From: Phreatobacter stygius
Lineage (GTDB): Bacteria; Pseudomonadota; Alphaproteobacteria; Rhizobiales; Phreatobacteraceae
Assembly (NCBI RefSeq): GCF_005144885.1
Contig: NZ_CP039690.1
Coordinates: 6,808,873-6,872,872, forward strand
Direction of reading: 5' to 3'
DNA: 64,000 nucleotides
The notes below the pieces were generated by a model, which saw only the letters and a list, made by a program, of their open reading frames with translations, searched no databases and had not been told where the DNA came from. Made by a program: the position numbers and the translations under genes. Shown here piece by piece: positions 42,074 to 48,413 of this stretch (position 1 is the stretch's first letter; each line of letters starts with the position of its first letter).

Positions 42074-42098
42074 GGAACCAGTTGGGCCGCCGCCCGTT
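42074..42098 (+). promoter_or_regulatory. EcfG promoter (exact) before the 30-residue membrane protein
   Basis: GGAAC, 16-base spacer, CGTT, ending 49 bases before the start at 42148. Confidence 0.75.
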
Positions 42099-42147
42099 GA
42101 CGCGCAGATCCGAACCGCGGCGAAGCGCGGCACCGAAGGAGGCGTCC

Positions 42148-42240
42148 ATGGGTGTGCTCGATCACCTTTCGATGGTGATGATGATCGGCCTTGGCTTTCT
42201 GACCGGCGTTTTCGTCGCGGCGCAACGCCTGGTATTTTAG
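42148..42240 (+). CDS. 30-residue single-span membrane protein
   Basis: ATG at 42148 with a textbook GAAGGAGG site six bases upstream, stop TAG at 42238-42240. The product is MGVLDHLSMVMMIGLGFLTG followed by VFVAAQRLVF, one transmembrane helix with short ends. An exact EcfG promoter precedes it. Such tiny membrane proteins often modulate larger membrane complexes; no partner can be named. Confidence 0.75.
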   Translation: MGVLDHLSMVMMIGLGFLTGVFVAAQRLVF

Positions 42241-42259
42241 AGAAAACCGGCGGTTTCCG

Positions 42260-42460
42260 TCAGTTGATCGCCGGCGCGCCATCGGCCGCGATGGCGATGA
42301 CATTGGCCTCGAAGATGACGATGGGGCGAAACCCGCTCGTCAGCAGTTCTTCCGTTGTCACATAGCCCTGTTCGACCAGTTCCGCGGCGAGATCGACGAG
42401 ATCGCGGACGTCCCGTATCTGGATCGTTCCCGAGGTCGTCTGGACGGCATAATTGGCCAT
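42260..42460 (-). CDS. Hypothetical 66-residue protein
   Basis: ATG at 42458-42460 with CAGGAG upstream. The product MANYAVQTTSGTIQIRDVRD, then LVDLAAELVEQGYVTTEELL and FRPIVIFEANVIAIA, is a small alpha/beta protein without signal peptide. It converges on the 30-residue gene with only 19 bases between stops. A one-mismatch EcfG-like site lies 62 bases upstream. No family recognised. Confidence 0.7.
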   Translation of the reverse strand: MANYAVQTTSGTIQIRDVRDLVDLAAELVEQGYVTTEELLTSGFRPIVIFEANVIAIAADGAPAIN

Positions 42461-42522
42461 GGAATGCTCCTGTCGGCGGCCCGCGCAGGATTGCGCGTGT
42501 GCCGCCCTGGTCTCCTCCAACC

Positions 42523-42547
42523 AACCGCCGGGGCGATCCGTGGTTCC
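42523..42547 (-). promoter_or_regulatory. EcfG-like promoter before the 66-residue protein
   Basis: On the minus strand: GGAAC, 16-base spacer, GGTT (one mismatch), ending 62 bases before the start at 42460. Confidence 0.5.
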
Positions 42548-42672
42548 GGTCCAATCCCGGCCGAGCCGCGGCCGCAACTCCGACGCGCTCGCCGAACGAG
42601 CCGCATCCCGCTACTGTCTTTGGTGACCCTCGATCCGCACGCGGCCCCTCCCGCCTGAAAGGACTTCAAGGC

Positions 42673-42927
42673 ATGCCAGATCCTGTCGACGACATCGCAA
42701 CGCGCAGCTTTCCGCCGGCAGTTGTCCAGGCCATGCGCGAGGCCTATCGGGAGGCCTGTTCCGAACTCGGCCTGGGGCCCGAACAGACCGACCAGCATCG
42801 CGCCATCGCCGCCGCTATCCTGCACATGGTAGGGGCGGACGAGATCGACCAGGACGCCCTGGTGAAGACCGCCGTCGCCGCCGGCAAGGCCGCGGCGCCG
42901 CCCGCCGCGGAGCCGGATCCGGCCTGA
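42673..42927 (+). CDS. Hypothetical small helical protein
   Basis: 84 residues from the ATG at 42673; the ribosome site is weak (AAGG close to the ATG). The sequence includes AVVQAMREAYREACSELGLG and RAIAAAILHMVGADEIDQDA, with an Ala/Pro-rich tail. It resembles the 36535-36765 product in the C-terminal half. No signal peptide, no known function. Confidence 0.65.
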   Translation: MPDPVDDIATRSFPPAVVQAMREAYREACSELGLGPEQTDQHRAIAAAILHMVGADEIDQDALVKTAVAAGKAAAPPAAEPDPA

Positions 42928-42951
42928 CCGGCGGAGCGGCCGGTGGTGCGG

Positions 42952-43281
42952 TCAGATCCCTGAGCTGGCGACGATATCGAGAACCTGAACGCTGTCGGGA
43001 AGCTCAAGGAGATAGTCCGCATCGCGCTCCAGATGGTGGATGCGGCGCGGGTCCTTGCCGGCGAAGCGCGACATGGCCTCGACCGATTCCCAATAGGAGA
43101 TGGCGATGAAATGGCTTTCGGCATCGCGATCCTCGCGGAGCAGCTGGACCGCCATGGCCTTCTCCTCCAGCGGCTTGATGCCGTGCTCATAGAGATAGGC
43201 ATGGTATTCGTCGGCTCTCGCCCGGCTGGTGCGCCCGCGCCAGATCCGGGCGATCTTCGGCTCGGCCTGCATGCTATCCAC
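42952..43281 (-). CDS. ABM-like (antibiotic biosynthesis monooxygenase fold) protein
   Basis: 109 residues from GTG at 43279-43281, which has AAGGAG with good spacing; the ATG three codons later does not. The dimeric ferredoxin-like fold pattern is seen in IARIWRGRTSRARADEYHAY, KAMAVQLLREDRDAESHFIA and ISYWESVEAMSRFAG, as in ABM-domain proteins. Members include heme- and cofactor-free oxygenases. It is 29 bases downstream of the membrane protein at 43311 on the same strand and may be co-transcribed. Specific function unknown. Confidence 0.75.
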   Translation of the reverse strand: MDSMQAEPKIARIWRGRTSRARADEYHAYLYEHGIKPLEEKAMAVQLLREDRDAESHFIAISYWESVEAMSRFAGKDPRRIHHLERDADYLLELPDSVQVLDIVASSGI

Positions 43282-43310
43282 CGATCGGCTCCTTCACACA
43301 GGGTGCCCGT

Positions 43311-43931
43311 TCACGATCCCGTCGCCTCGCCCGGCATCGTATCGAGCGCGGCCCCCTCCTCCGCGCCGGCCACCCGCGCCCGCGGCTTGGCGGCAACCAC
43401 GTCGGCTTCGGCCAGCCGGCGATAGAGGTTGCGCGAGCGCCGGACCGGCCACCAGTCGTAGAACAGGATCTGCGCCGGGCGCCAGTTGGCGACCCAGCCG
43501 AAGACCGAAATGCCGTCGCGAATGCCTTCGCGCCAGCCGTCGCGGATCGGTGCCTCGTCGACGGCGCGCGCCAGGGCGGTGCAGATGGCGAGCACGACCA
43601 TGCCGATGGCCAGCGACACCAGGCCGGTGCGGATCAGTTTGCGCAGGTTCTGCGCCTCGGTCGCGGCCGCGCGCTTGAAATGGAACCGCAGCACCGTCTT
43701 GAGCTTTTCGGCCGCCGGACGATCCGCCGCCTTGCCGCGCAGGCCCAGCTCGATGATGAACCGGTTGCCGCGTGGCGCGTACCAGGCTTCCGACGCGATA
43801 TATTGCGCGGCGGTGCTGTTGAGGCTGAACTCGTGGAAGGGCGAGGGATCGAAGGTCGAGAACAGCTGGTCGACGTTGTGGACATCGAGCGCGATCCGCG
43901 TGATCCCTGCCTCGTTTCGTGTTGATGGCAT
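43311..43931 (-). CDS. Hypothetical membrane protein
   Basis: 206 residues from the ATG at 43929-43931. The N-terminal ~100 residues are soluble (ITRIALDVHNVDQLFSTFDP, then NRFIIELGLRGKAADRPAAE). Next come a transmembrane helix (GLVSLAIGMVVLAICTALA) and a second, weaker hydrophobic stretch (GISVFGWVANWRPAQILFYD). The segment FSTFDPSPFHEFSLNSTAAQ and the RDLD-like linker look conserved, but I recognise no family. The ribosome site is poor. Confidence 0.65.
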   Translation of the reverse strand: MPSTRNEAGITRIALDVHNVDQLFSTFDPSPFHEFSLNSTAAQYIASEAWYAPRGNRFIIELGLRGKAADRPAAEKLKTVLRFHFKRAAATEAQNLRKLIRTGLVSLAIGMVVLAICTALARAVDEAPIRDGWREGIRDGISVFGWVANWRPAQILFYDWWPVRRSRNLYRRLAEADVVAAKPRARVAGAEEGAALDTMPGEATGS

Positions 43932-44103
43932 CTCGTTGCACCGTTGGTTTTTTGCTCGATGGCGACGCACCGGCCTGCGCGCTCGGTGGCGCAGGCCGGT
44001 GCATGCGACAGGCCCTGGCATTCCGTCGCGACATGTGCCGTTGAAGGCGATCAATACCACGCTCCGGAACCGCGCCCCGGAACGCTCCTATCAGGCCATG
44101 GGT

Positions 44104-44670
44104 TCACACCCGTGACGCCCCTTGCCCTGGCCGTGCGGTCCCCGCCGGTGAACCCTCCGGCTTTGTCCAGAGGTCGACCAGCGCGCCGCTTGGACCCAAG
44201 ACCGGATCGCTGGCGGGAAAATCGACTGTCAGCATGCGCTCGATCATGTCAGGGGTCGGCGCGTCCCGCACGATGTCAGCCGCCTGCCCCGGCGGATAGG
44301 CGCCAATGACAAGGAAGTCGTCGCTCGCCGCGATGCGGACATGGCCGGTGCCTGCCGGCAAGACCAGGACGTCGCCGGCCCGGACCTTGGTTTCAGGTCC
44401 GCCCGGTCCGCCCAGCGCGAGCCTCGCGGCCCCCGCGGCAACCCCCAGCACCTCATGCGCCTCCAGGTGATAGTGGTGAAAGGCGTAAACCCCGTTGCGC
44501 CAGAGTGGCGGCCAGCCGTTGCGCGCGAAGCGCTCTTCCATGGCCCTGGCCATCGGCTCGCCCGGCTGGTCCTCGAACGCTTCGCGATAGAGCAGCACCG
44601 GCAGAACCGGGTTGTTCGGCACCCAATGGCGGCGTTCCAGAAACAGTGTTTGCGGCGTCATGGTTTGCAT
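44104..44670 (-). CDS. Cupin-fold protein (YjlB-like)
   Basis: 188 residues; ATGs at 44670 and 44661 are both possible, the first closer to CCAAGG. A cupin core is visible: YAFHHYHLEAHEVLGVAAGA (His, His, Glu metal set) and AGDVLVLPAGTGHVRI. The flanking LPVLLYREAFEDQPGEPMAR and FLVIGAYPPGQ match YjlB-type cupins. Enzymatic role unknown. A one-mismatch EcfG-like promoter lies 82 bases upstream, back to back with one for the PRC-barrel gene. Confidence 0.78.
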   Translation of the reverse strand: MQTMTPQTLFLERRHWVPNNPVLPVLLYREAFEDQPGEPMARAMEERFARNGWPPLWRNGVYAFHHYHLEAHEVLGVAAGAARLALGGPGGPETKVRAGDVLVLPAGTGHVRIAASDDFLVIGAYPPGQAADIVRDAPTPDMIERMLTVDFPASDPVLGPSGALVDLWTKPEGSPAGTARPGQGASRV

Positions 44671-44752
44671 CGACCTTGGATCGCTCGAGATGAGCGCCGG
44701 ATGGCGCTTGCAGGGCCGGCCCGCTCGTCCGGCGCGGGCCTGTCGAGCGGAG

Positions 44753-44777
44753 AACCATGGCCGCCACCCATTGTTCC
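44753..44777 (-). promoter_or_regulatory. EcfG-like promoter before the YjlB-like gene
   Basis: On the minus strand: GGAAC, 16-base spacer, GGTT (one mismatch), ending 82 bases before the start at 44670. Confidence 0.45.
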
Positions 44778-44820
44778 ATGATCCGCTGTTCGATGCTCCG
44801 GCCCCTTAAGCAGCGGCAGC

Positions 44821-44845
44821 GGAACCCGTGCCGACCTGGGCGGTT
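44821..44845 (+). promoter_or_regulatory. EcfG-like promoter before PRC-barrel-like protein 2
   Basis: GGAAC, 16-base spacer, GGTT (one mismatch), ending 54 bases before the start at 44900. Confidence 0.5.
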
Positions 44846-44899
44846 GCCCAGACATAGGCCCTGCGAGCCCGCTCGGCAGGACAGAGGCAGGAGGCAAAG

Positions 44900-45460
44900 A
44901 TGCGGATCAGAACCCTGATAGCCCTCGCCGCACTGACCGCGGTGACCGCCACGGTCCATGCGCAGGCATCCGCGCCGACGCTCGCCCGCAACGAGCCGGC
45001 GGTCGATGCCGGCAACGCTCAGCCGCGGCCAAGGCCCGGCGAACTGAGCCTGCGCGGCTTGCTGACCGCCAAGATCTATACGCCCAAGCTCGGCACCGCG
45101 GCGACTGGTTCGGCCAGCACCCGCGCCGCTCCCTCGACCCGCGAGCCGGCCGGTGGCGCCGGCCATGACGCGACGGCCAGCAGCGTGCCCACCGGGCGGC
45201 GGCTGACCATGGCCGAGGCGGAATGGCAGACCTTGCGCCAAACCTATGATCACGTCGGCGACCTCACCGACGTCGCGGTTTCCGACGAAGGCCGGATCCG
45301 GCAGATCGTCGTCAAGCTGAGCCCCTCGCTCGGCCTCGGCGAGAAGTCCGCAACGATCGATTGGAGCGACATCAACTGGATCGTCAGTGCCAGTGGTGAC
45401 CTGGCCGGCGTGGTCGATCGCAGCAAGCTGCAACTCGAAGCCGCGGCGCCGGCGCGATGA
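44900..45460 (+). CDS. Secreted PRC-barrel-like protein (paralogue 2)
   Basis: 186 residues with CAGGAGGCAAAG before the ATG. It has a signal peptide, then RPGELSLRGLLTAKIYTPKL, an Ala/Gly-rich linker, and the C-terminal barrel (VAVSDEGRIRQIVVKLSPSL, then SATIDWSDINWIVS). The order and spacing match the protein at 33276, so they are paralogues. PRC barrels mediate protein or RNA contacts; a periplasmic role is likely here. Function unknown. Confidence 0.72.
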   Translation: MRIRTLIALAALTAVTATVHAQASAPTLARNEPAVDAGNAQPRPRPGELSLRGLLTAKIYTPKLGTAATGSASTRAAPSTREPAGGAGHDATASSVPTGRRLTMAEAEWQTLRQTYDHVGDLTDVAVSDEGRIRQIVVKLSPSLGLGEKSATIDWSDINWIVSASGDLAGVVDRSKLQLEAAAPAR

Positions 45461-45552
45461 TCGCTTTGGCCGGCGCGGGTGTCGGCCCGACGATATCTGC
45501 GGCCACAGGGAACGATCGCGGCGGGCTGCGCTTCATCGGGACGGTGATGAAC

Positions 45553-45637
45553 CAAGACCCCTGACACCCAAGACCTCTGACAATGCAAGACCTCTGACAA
45601 TGCAAGACCTCTGACAATGCAAGACCTCTGACAATGA
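45553..45637 (+). repeat. 17-bp tandem repeat, four full units plus one degenerate
   Basis: AAGACCTCTGACAATGC repeats at 45570, 45587, 45604 and 45621 (last base changed), after a degenerate copy at 45553. The array ends eleven bases before the GFA gene and its last unit runs into that gene's ribosome site. Confidence 0.9.
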
Positions 45638-45648
45638 AGGAGGCCAGC

Positions 45649-46047
45649 ATGGCCCCTGTCCTCACCGGCGGATGCAATTGCGGCGCGGTTCGTTACACGG
45701 CGGAAGGCCCGCCGCTGCGCACCGGCCTGTGCCATTGCCAGACCTGCCGTCGCGAAACCGGCTCGCATGGCATGTGGTTCGGCGTCTGGAATCGCGGCGC
45801 CGTATCGATCTCGGGGGAAACGTCCAGCTGGACCGAACGGACCGAGACGCGCCACTTCTGCCCGCGCTGCGGCTCGCGCCTGTTCGCAACCTCGGATGAC
45901 GAAGAGATCGAGATCCGGCTCGGAACGCTCGACCAGGCGCCGAGCAAGCTCAGGCCCGACTACGAGTTGTGGATCGTCCGCCGCGAACACTGGGCCGAAC
46001 CTCTGGCCGGAACCGCGCAATATCCCGGCAATCGGAGCGAAGGATAA
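45649..46047 (+). CDS. GFA-family zinc-binding protein
   Basis: 132 residues from the ATG at 45649, with GAAGGAGGCC upstream; an ATG at 45634 lies within the tandem repeat. Zinc ligands follow the GFA pattern: GGCNCGAVRY, LCHCQTCRRETGS and FCPRCGSRLF. The family is named for glutathione-dependent formaldehyde activation, but most members are uncharacterised. The tandem repeat just upstream may influence expression. Confidence 0.88.
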   Translation: MAPVLTGGCNCGAVRYTAEGPPLRTGLCHCQTCRRETGSHGMWFGVWNRGAVSISGETSSWTERTETRHFCPRCGSRLFATSDDEEIEIRLGTLDQAPSKLRPDYELWIVRREHWAEPLAGTAQYPGNRSEG

Positions 46048-46064
46048 TCAAGCCGATATCCCGA

Positions 46065-46367
46065 CTACCGGCGGCTGTGGCGTTGGCGCCGCCTGCGCGG
46101 CCGACCGCGCGCCTGCCGCTGCCTGGCCCGCGGTCGCCCGCGTCCGGCCTGGCGCCGGCCCTCGCCGCCGGCCTCGCGGCCCTGGGCCAATTCGTCGTCG
46201 CGCGTCATCCCGCCGCCCAGCATGCCGCCGGCCGAACTGGCGCCGCCCGCGCCACTTTCCGGCTCAACCCGCAATGGCGGCTGGGCCCGCGCCGGTTGGC
46301 CCGGCAACAAGCCGGCGACAGCGGCAAGGCCGGCGACAACACCGAGCAGGTTGCGGCGATCCAGCAT
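46065..46367 (-). CDS. Small exported protein with Arg-rich tail
   Basis: 100 residues from the ATG at 46365-46367, with GGAGGA upstream. A twin-arginine-like signal (MLDRRNLLGVVAGLAAVAGL) with cleavage near PARAQ is followed by a Gly/Ser region and a long Arg-rich C-terminus (RRQAGRGRPRARQRQARGRP and further). No known family. The start and signal are convincing; the low-complexity tail could be partly spurious. A one-mismatch EcfG-like site is 26 bases upstream. Confidence 0.55.
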   Translation of the reverse strand: MLDRRNLLGVVAGLAAVAGLLPGQPARAQPPLRVEPESGAGGASSAGGMLGGGMTRDDELAQGREAGGEGRRQAGRGRPRARQRQARGRPRRRRQRHSRR

Positions 46368-46393
46368 CTCGTTCGTCCTCCGATTGAAACAGC

Positions 46394-46418
46394 AACCATT
46401 TCACCGGGCGAACGTTCC
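46394..46418 (-). promoter_or_regulatory. EcfG-like promoter before the Arg-tailed protein
   Basis: On the minus strand: GGAAC, 16-base spacer, GGTT (one mismatch), ending 26 bases before the start at 46367. Confidence 0.5.
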
Positions 46419-46495
46419 AACGAAGGTGGCTTGCGCCGGTGACAGGGTTCCGCACCGCGCTCGGCCGCCTGGGACAAAACGTCAGGAGACGCACC

Positions 46496-46942
46496 ATGTC
46501 CGAACCGACGGTCGAACTGACCAGACGCATCGAGGCACCACCCGCGCAGATCTGGAGCGCGCTGACCTCGCCTGACCTCATCAAGCGCTACTTCTTTGGC
46601 GCGGATGTCGAAACCGATTGGGTGGTTGGCAATCCGATCCGGTTTCGCGGCGAATTCAAAGGCAAGGCCTATGAAGACAAGGGCACGATCCTCGCCTTCG
46701 AGCCGGAAAAGCTCTTGAGCTATTCGCATTGGAGCCCACTCTCGGGCGAGCCCGACACCGACGAAAACTACCGCGTGGTGACCTTCGGCCTGAAGCCTGA
46801 GGACGATGCGACCCTCGTCAGCATTGCGCAGGCCCATCTGACCGGCGACGAGCGGCCGGAGGATCGCGCCAAAAAGGCCGAATACGAAAGCAACTGGTCG
46901 AAGGTGCTGGACGGCCTGAGCGACGTCGTCGGCCGCGCCTGA
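46496..46942 (+). CDS. SRPBCC/AHSA1-family protein
   Basis: 148 residues from the ATG at 46496, with CAGGAGACGC upstream. The START-like fold is recognisable: VELTRRIEAPPAQIWSALTS, DLIKRYFFGADVETDWVVGN, and a C-terminal helix NWSKVLDGLSDVVGR. AHSA1-type proteins bind hydrophobic ligands or Hsp90; many bacterial ones have no assigned role. It stands alone between a small exported protein and a direct repeat. Confidence 0.85.
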   Translation: MSEPTVELTRRIEAPPAQIWSALTSPDLIKRYFFGADVETDWVVGNPIRFRGEFKGKAYEDKGTILAFEPEKLLSYSHWSPLSGEPDTDENYRVVTFGLKPEDDATLVSIAQAHLTGDERPEDRAKKAEYESNWSKVLDGLSDVVGRA

Positions 46943-46946
46943 CCGA

Positions 46947-46994
46947 TAGCGATCCGGCCGGTCGCCACGGTAGCGATCCGGCCGGTCGCCACGG
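46947..46994 (+). repeat. 24-bp direct repeat, two adjacent units
   Basis: TAGCGATCCGGCCGGTCGCC plus ACGG occurs twice in direct succession right after the SRPBCC stop. It may have arisen by slippage. Confidence 0.85.
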
Positions 46995-47004
46995 GTGGGC
47001 GGCG

Positions 47005-47029
47005 GGAACAGATCGGCGTTCCGCGGGTT
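47005..47029 (+). promoter_or_regulatory. EcfG-like promoter upstream of the glycogen-type operon
   Basis: GGAAC, 16-base spacer, GGTT (one mismatch). An intrinsic-terminator-like hairpin lies between this site and the start at 47211. Confidence 0.4.
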
Positions 47030-47084
47030 GAGCCTGCGATGTAACGCCGGAGCCTCGGCTCGACTGATCAAAGACTCCTTGAGA

Positions 47085-47115
47085 GCGGGGCCCGGCCACA
47101 GCCCCGCCGCTTTTT
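47085..47115 (+). terminator. Intrinsic terminator-like hairpin in front of the glycosyltransferase
   Basis: A seven-bp stem (GCGGGGC with GCCCCGC), nine-base loop, then CGCTTTTT. It may end the SRPBCC transcript or act as an attenuator of the next operon. Confidence 0.6.
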
Positions 47116-47210
47116 GGGGGTGCCCTGTCGGTCTCGATACGGCACCGCCGGGCCGCTTTCGCACCGGCGCCTTGACTGTCGAAGCCTTGCTCCCGTCAGG
47201 AGGCATGCCG

Positions 47211-48323
47211 ATGAAGATCGCCCAGATTGCCCCGCTCTGCGAGCGGGTTCCGCCGCGCTTTTACGGCGGCACCGAACGCATCGTGTCCTATCTGACCGAG
47301 GAACTGGTCCGTCAGGGCCATGACGTGACCCTGTTCGCCAGTGGCGATTCCGTCACCTCGGCCAATCTTGTCCGCTGTTCGGACATGGCTTTGCGGTTGA
47401 ACCCGTCGGTCAAGGATTACCTGCCTTATCACGTGATCATGCTCGACGAGGTGGCCCGTCGCGCCGATGAATTCGACGTGCTGCATTTCCACATCGACAT
47501 CCTGCAGTTCCCGCTGATCCGCGGCCTCGCCGACCGGACGGTCACGACCCTGCACGGCCGGCTCGACCTGCCGGACATGAAACCGTTCTACGCCGCCTTT
47601 CCCGAGGTGCCGCTGGTGTCGATCTCGCAGCACCAGCGCGAACCGATGCCGCCGGCGCTCAACTGGGTCGGCATGGTGCACCATGGCTTGCCGCCGGACC
47701 TTCTGACGTTCAACCCCACGCCATCGGGCGATTATCTCGCCTTTCTCGGCCGCATATCGCCGGAGAAGCGGCCGGACCGGGCGATCGAGATCGCGCTGGC
47801 CGCCGGCGTGCCGCTGAAGATCGCGGCCAAGGTCGACAAGGTCGACCAGGTCTATTGGGAAACGGTGATCGAGCCGATGGTCACCGCCCATCCGAGCATC
47901 GATTACATTGGCGAGATCAGCGAGCAGGAAAAGGCCGAATTCCTCGGCAATGCCCGCGCCTTGCTGTTTCCCATCGATTGGCCCGAACCGTTCGGCCTCG
48001 CCATGATCGAGGCCATGGCCTGCGGCACGCCGGTGATCGCCTTCCGCTCGGGCTCGGTGCCCGAGGTCGTCGATCACGGCCGCTCCGGCTTCATCGTCGA
48101 CACCATCGTCGAGGCGGCCGAGGCCGTTCCGCTCGCCAGCACGCTCAGCCGCGCCGGCGTCCGCGCCACCTTCGAGGCGCGCTTCACCGCCGCGCGCATG
48201 GCCGCCGACTATGTCGACATCTATCGCGCCTTGCCCGGCGTCCGCGCCGAGGCGGCCCGTTTCCGACGCCGCAACGGCGATGGCGCCGGCCTGCACCTGG
48301 TCGGATCGGGCGCGCTGGCCTGA
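47211..48323 (+). CDS. GT4-family glycosyltransferase
   Basis: 370 residues from the ATG at 47211, six bases after AGGAGG; an ATG at 47205 touches the ribosome site. The GT-B fold is clear: KIAQIAPLCERVPPRFYGGT with the N-terminal glycine loop, FLGRISPEKRPDRAIEIA, and the donor-site motif PEPFGLAMIEAMACGTPVIA. Family 4 enzymes use nucleotide sugars. It lies 90 bases before a glycogen-debranching-type enzyme, a pairing seen in operons for trehalose- or glycogen-like storage. Acceptor unknown. Confidence 0.88.
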   Translation: MKIAQIAPLCERVPPRFYGGTERIVSYLTEELVRQGHDVTLFASGDSVTSANLVRCSDMALRLNPSVKDYLPYHVIMLDEVARRADEFDVLHFHIDILQFPLIRGLADRTVTTLHGRLDLPDMKPFYAAFPEVPLVSISQHQREPMPPALNWVGMVHHGLPPDLLTFNPTPSGDYLAFLGRISPEKRPDRAIEIALAAGVPLKIAAKVDKVDQVYWETVIEPMVTAHPSIDYIGEISEQEKAEFLGNARALLFPIDWPEPFGLAMIEAMACGTPVIAFRSGSVPEVVDHGRSGFIVDTIVEAAEAVPLASTLSRAGVRATFEARFTAARMAADYVDIYRALPGVRAEAARFRRRNGDGAGLHLVGSGALA

Positions 48324-48413
48324 CCGAAGCCGCCACGGGCCCGGCCGCGGACGCGCAGCCGGGCTGATGTTTCCGACAAATCCGTTTCATGCCCTCGCAG
48401 GAGGTTCGAGCCG

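Noticed and set aside
44079-44104. GGAAC-N17-GGTT on the plus strand, an EcfG-like site
   Set aside because: It has a mismatch and points antisense into the cupin gene with no plus-strand gene following; likely chance.
45553-45637. 17-bp units considered as a CRISPR array
   Set aside because: No spacers, units too short, no cas genes; it is a simple tandem repeat.
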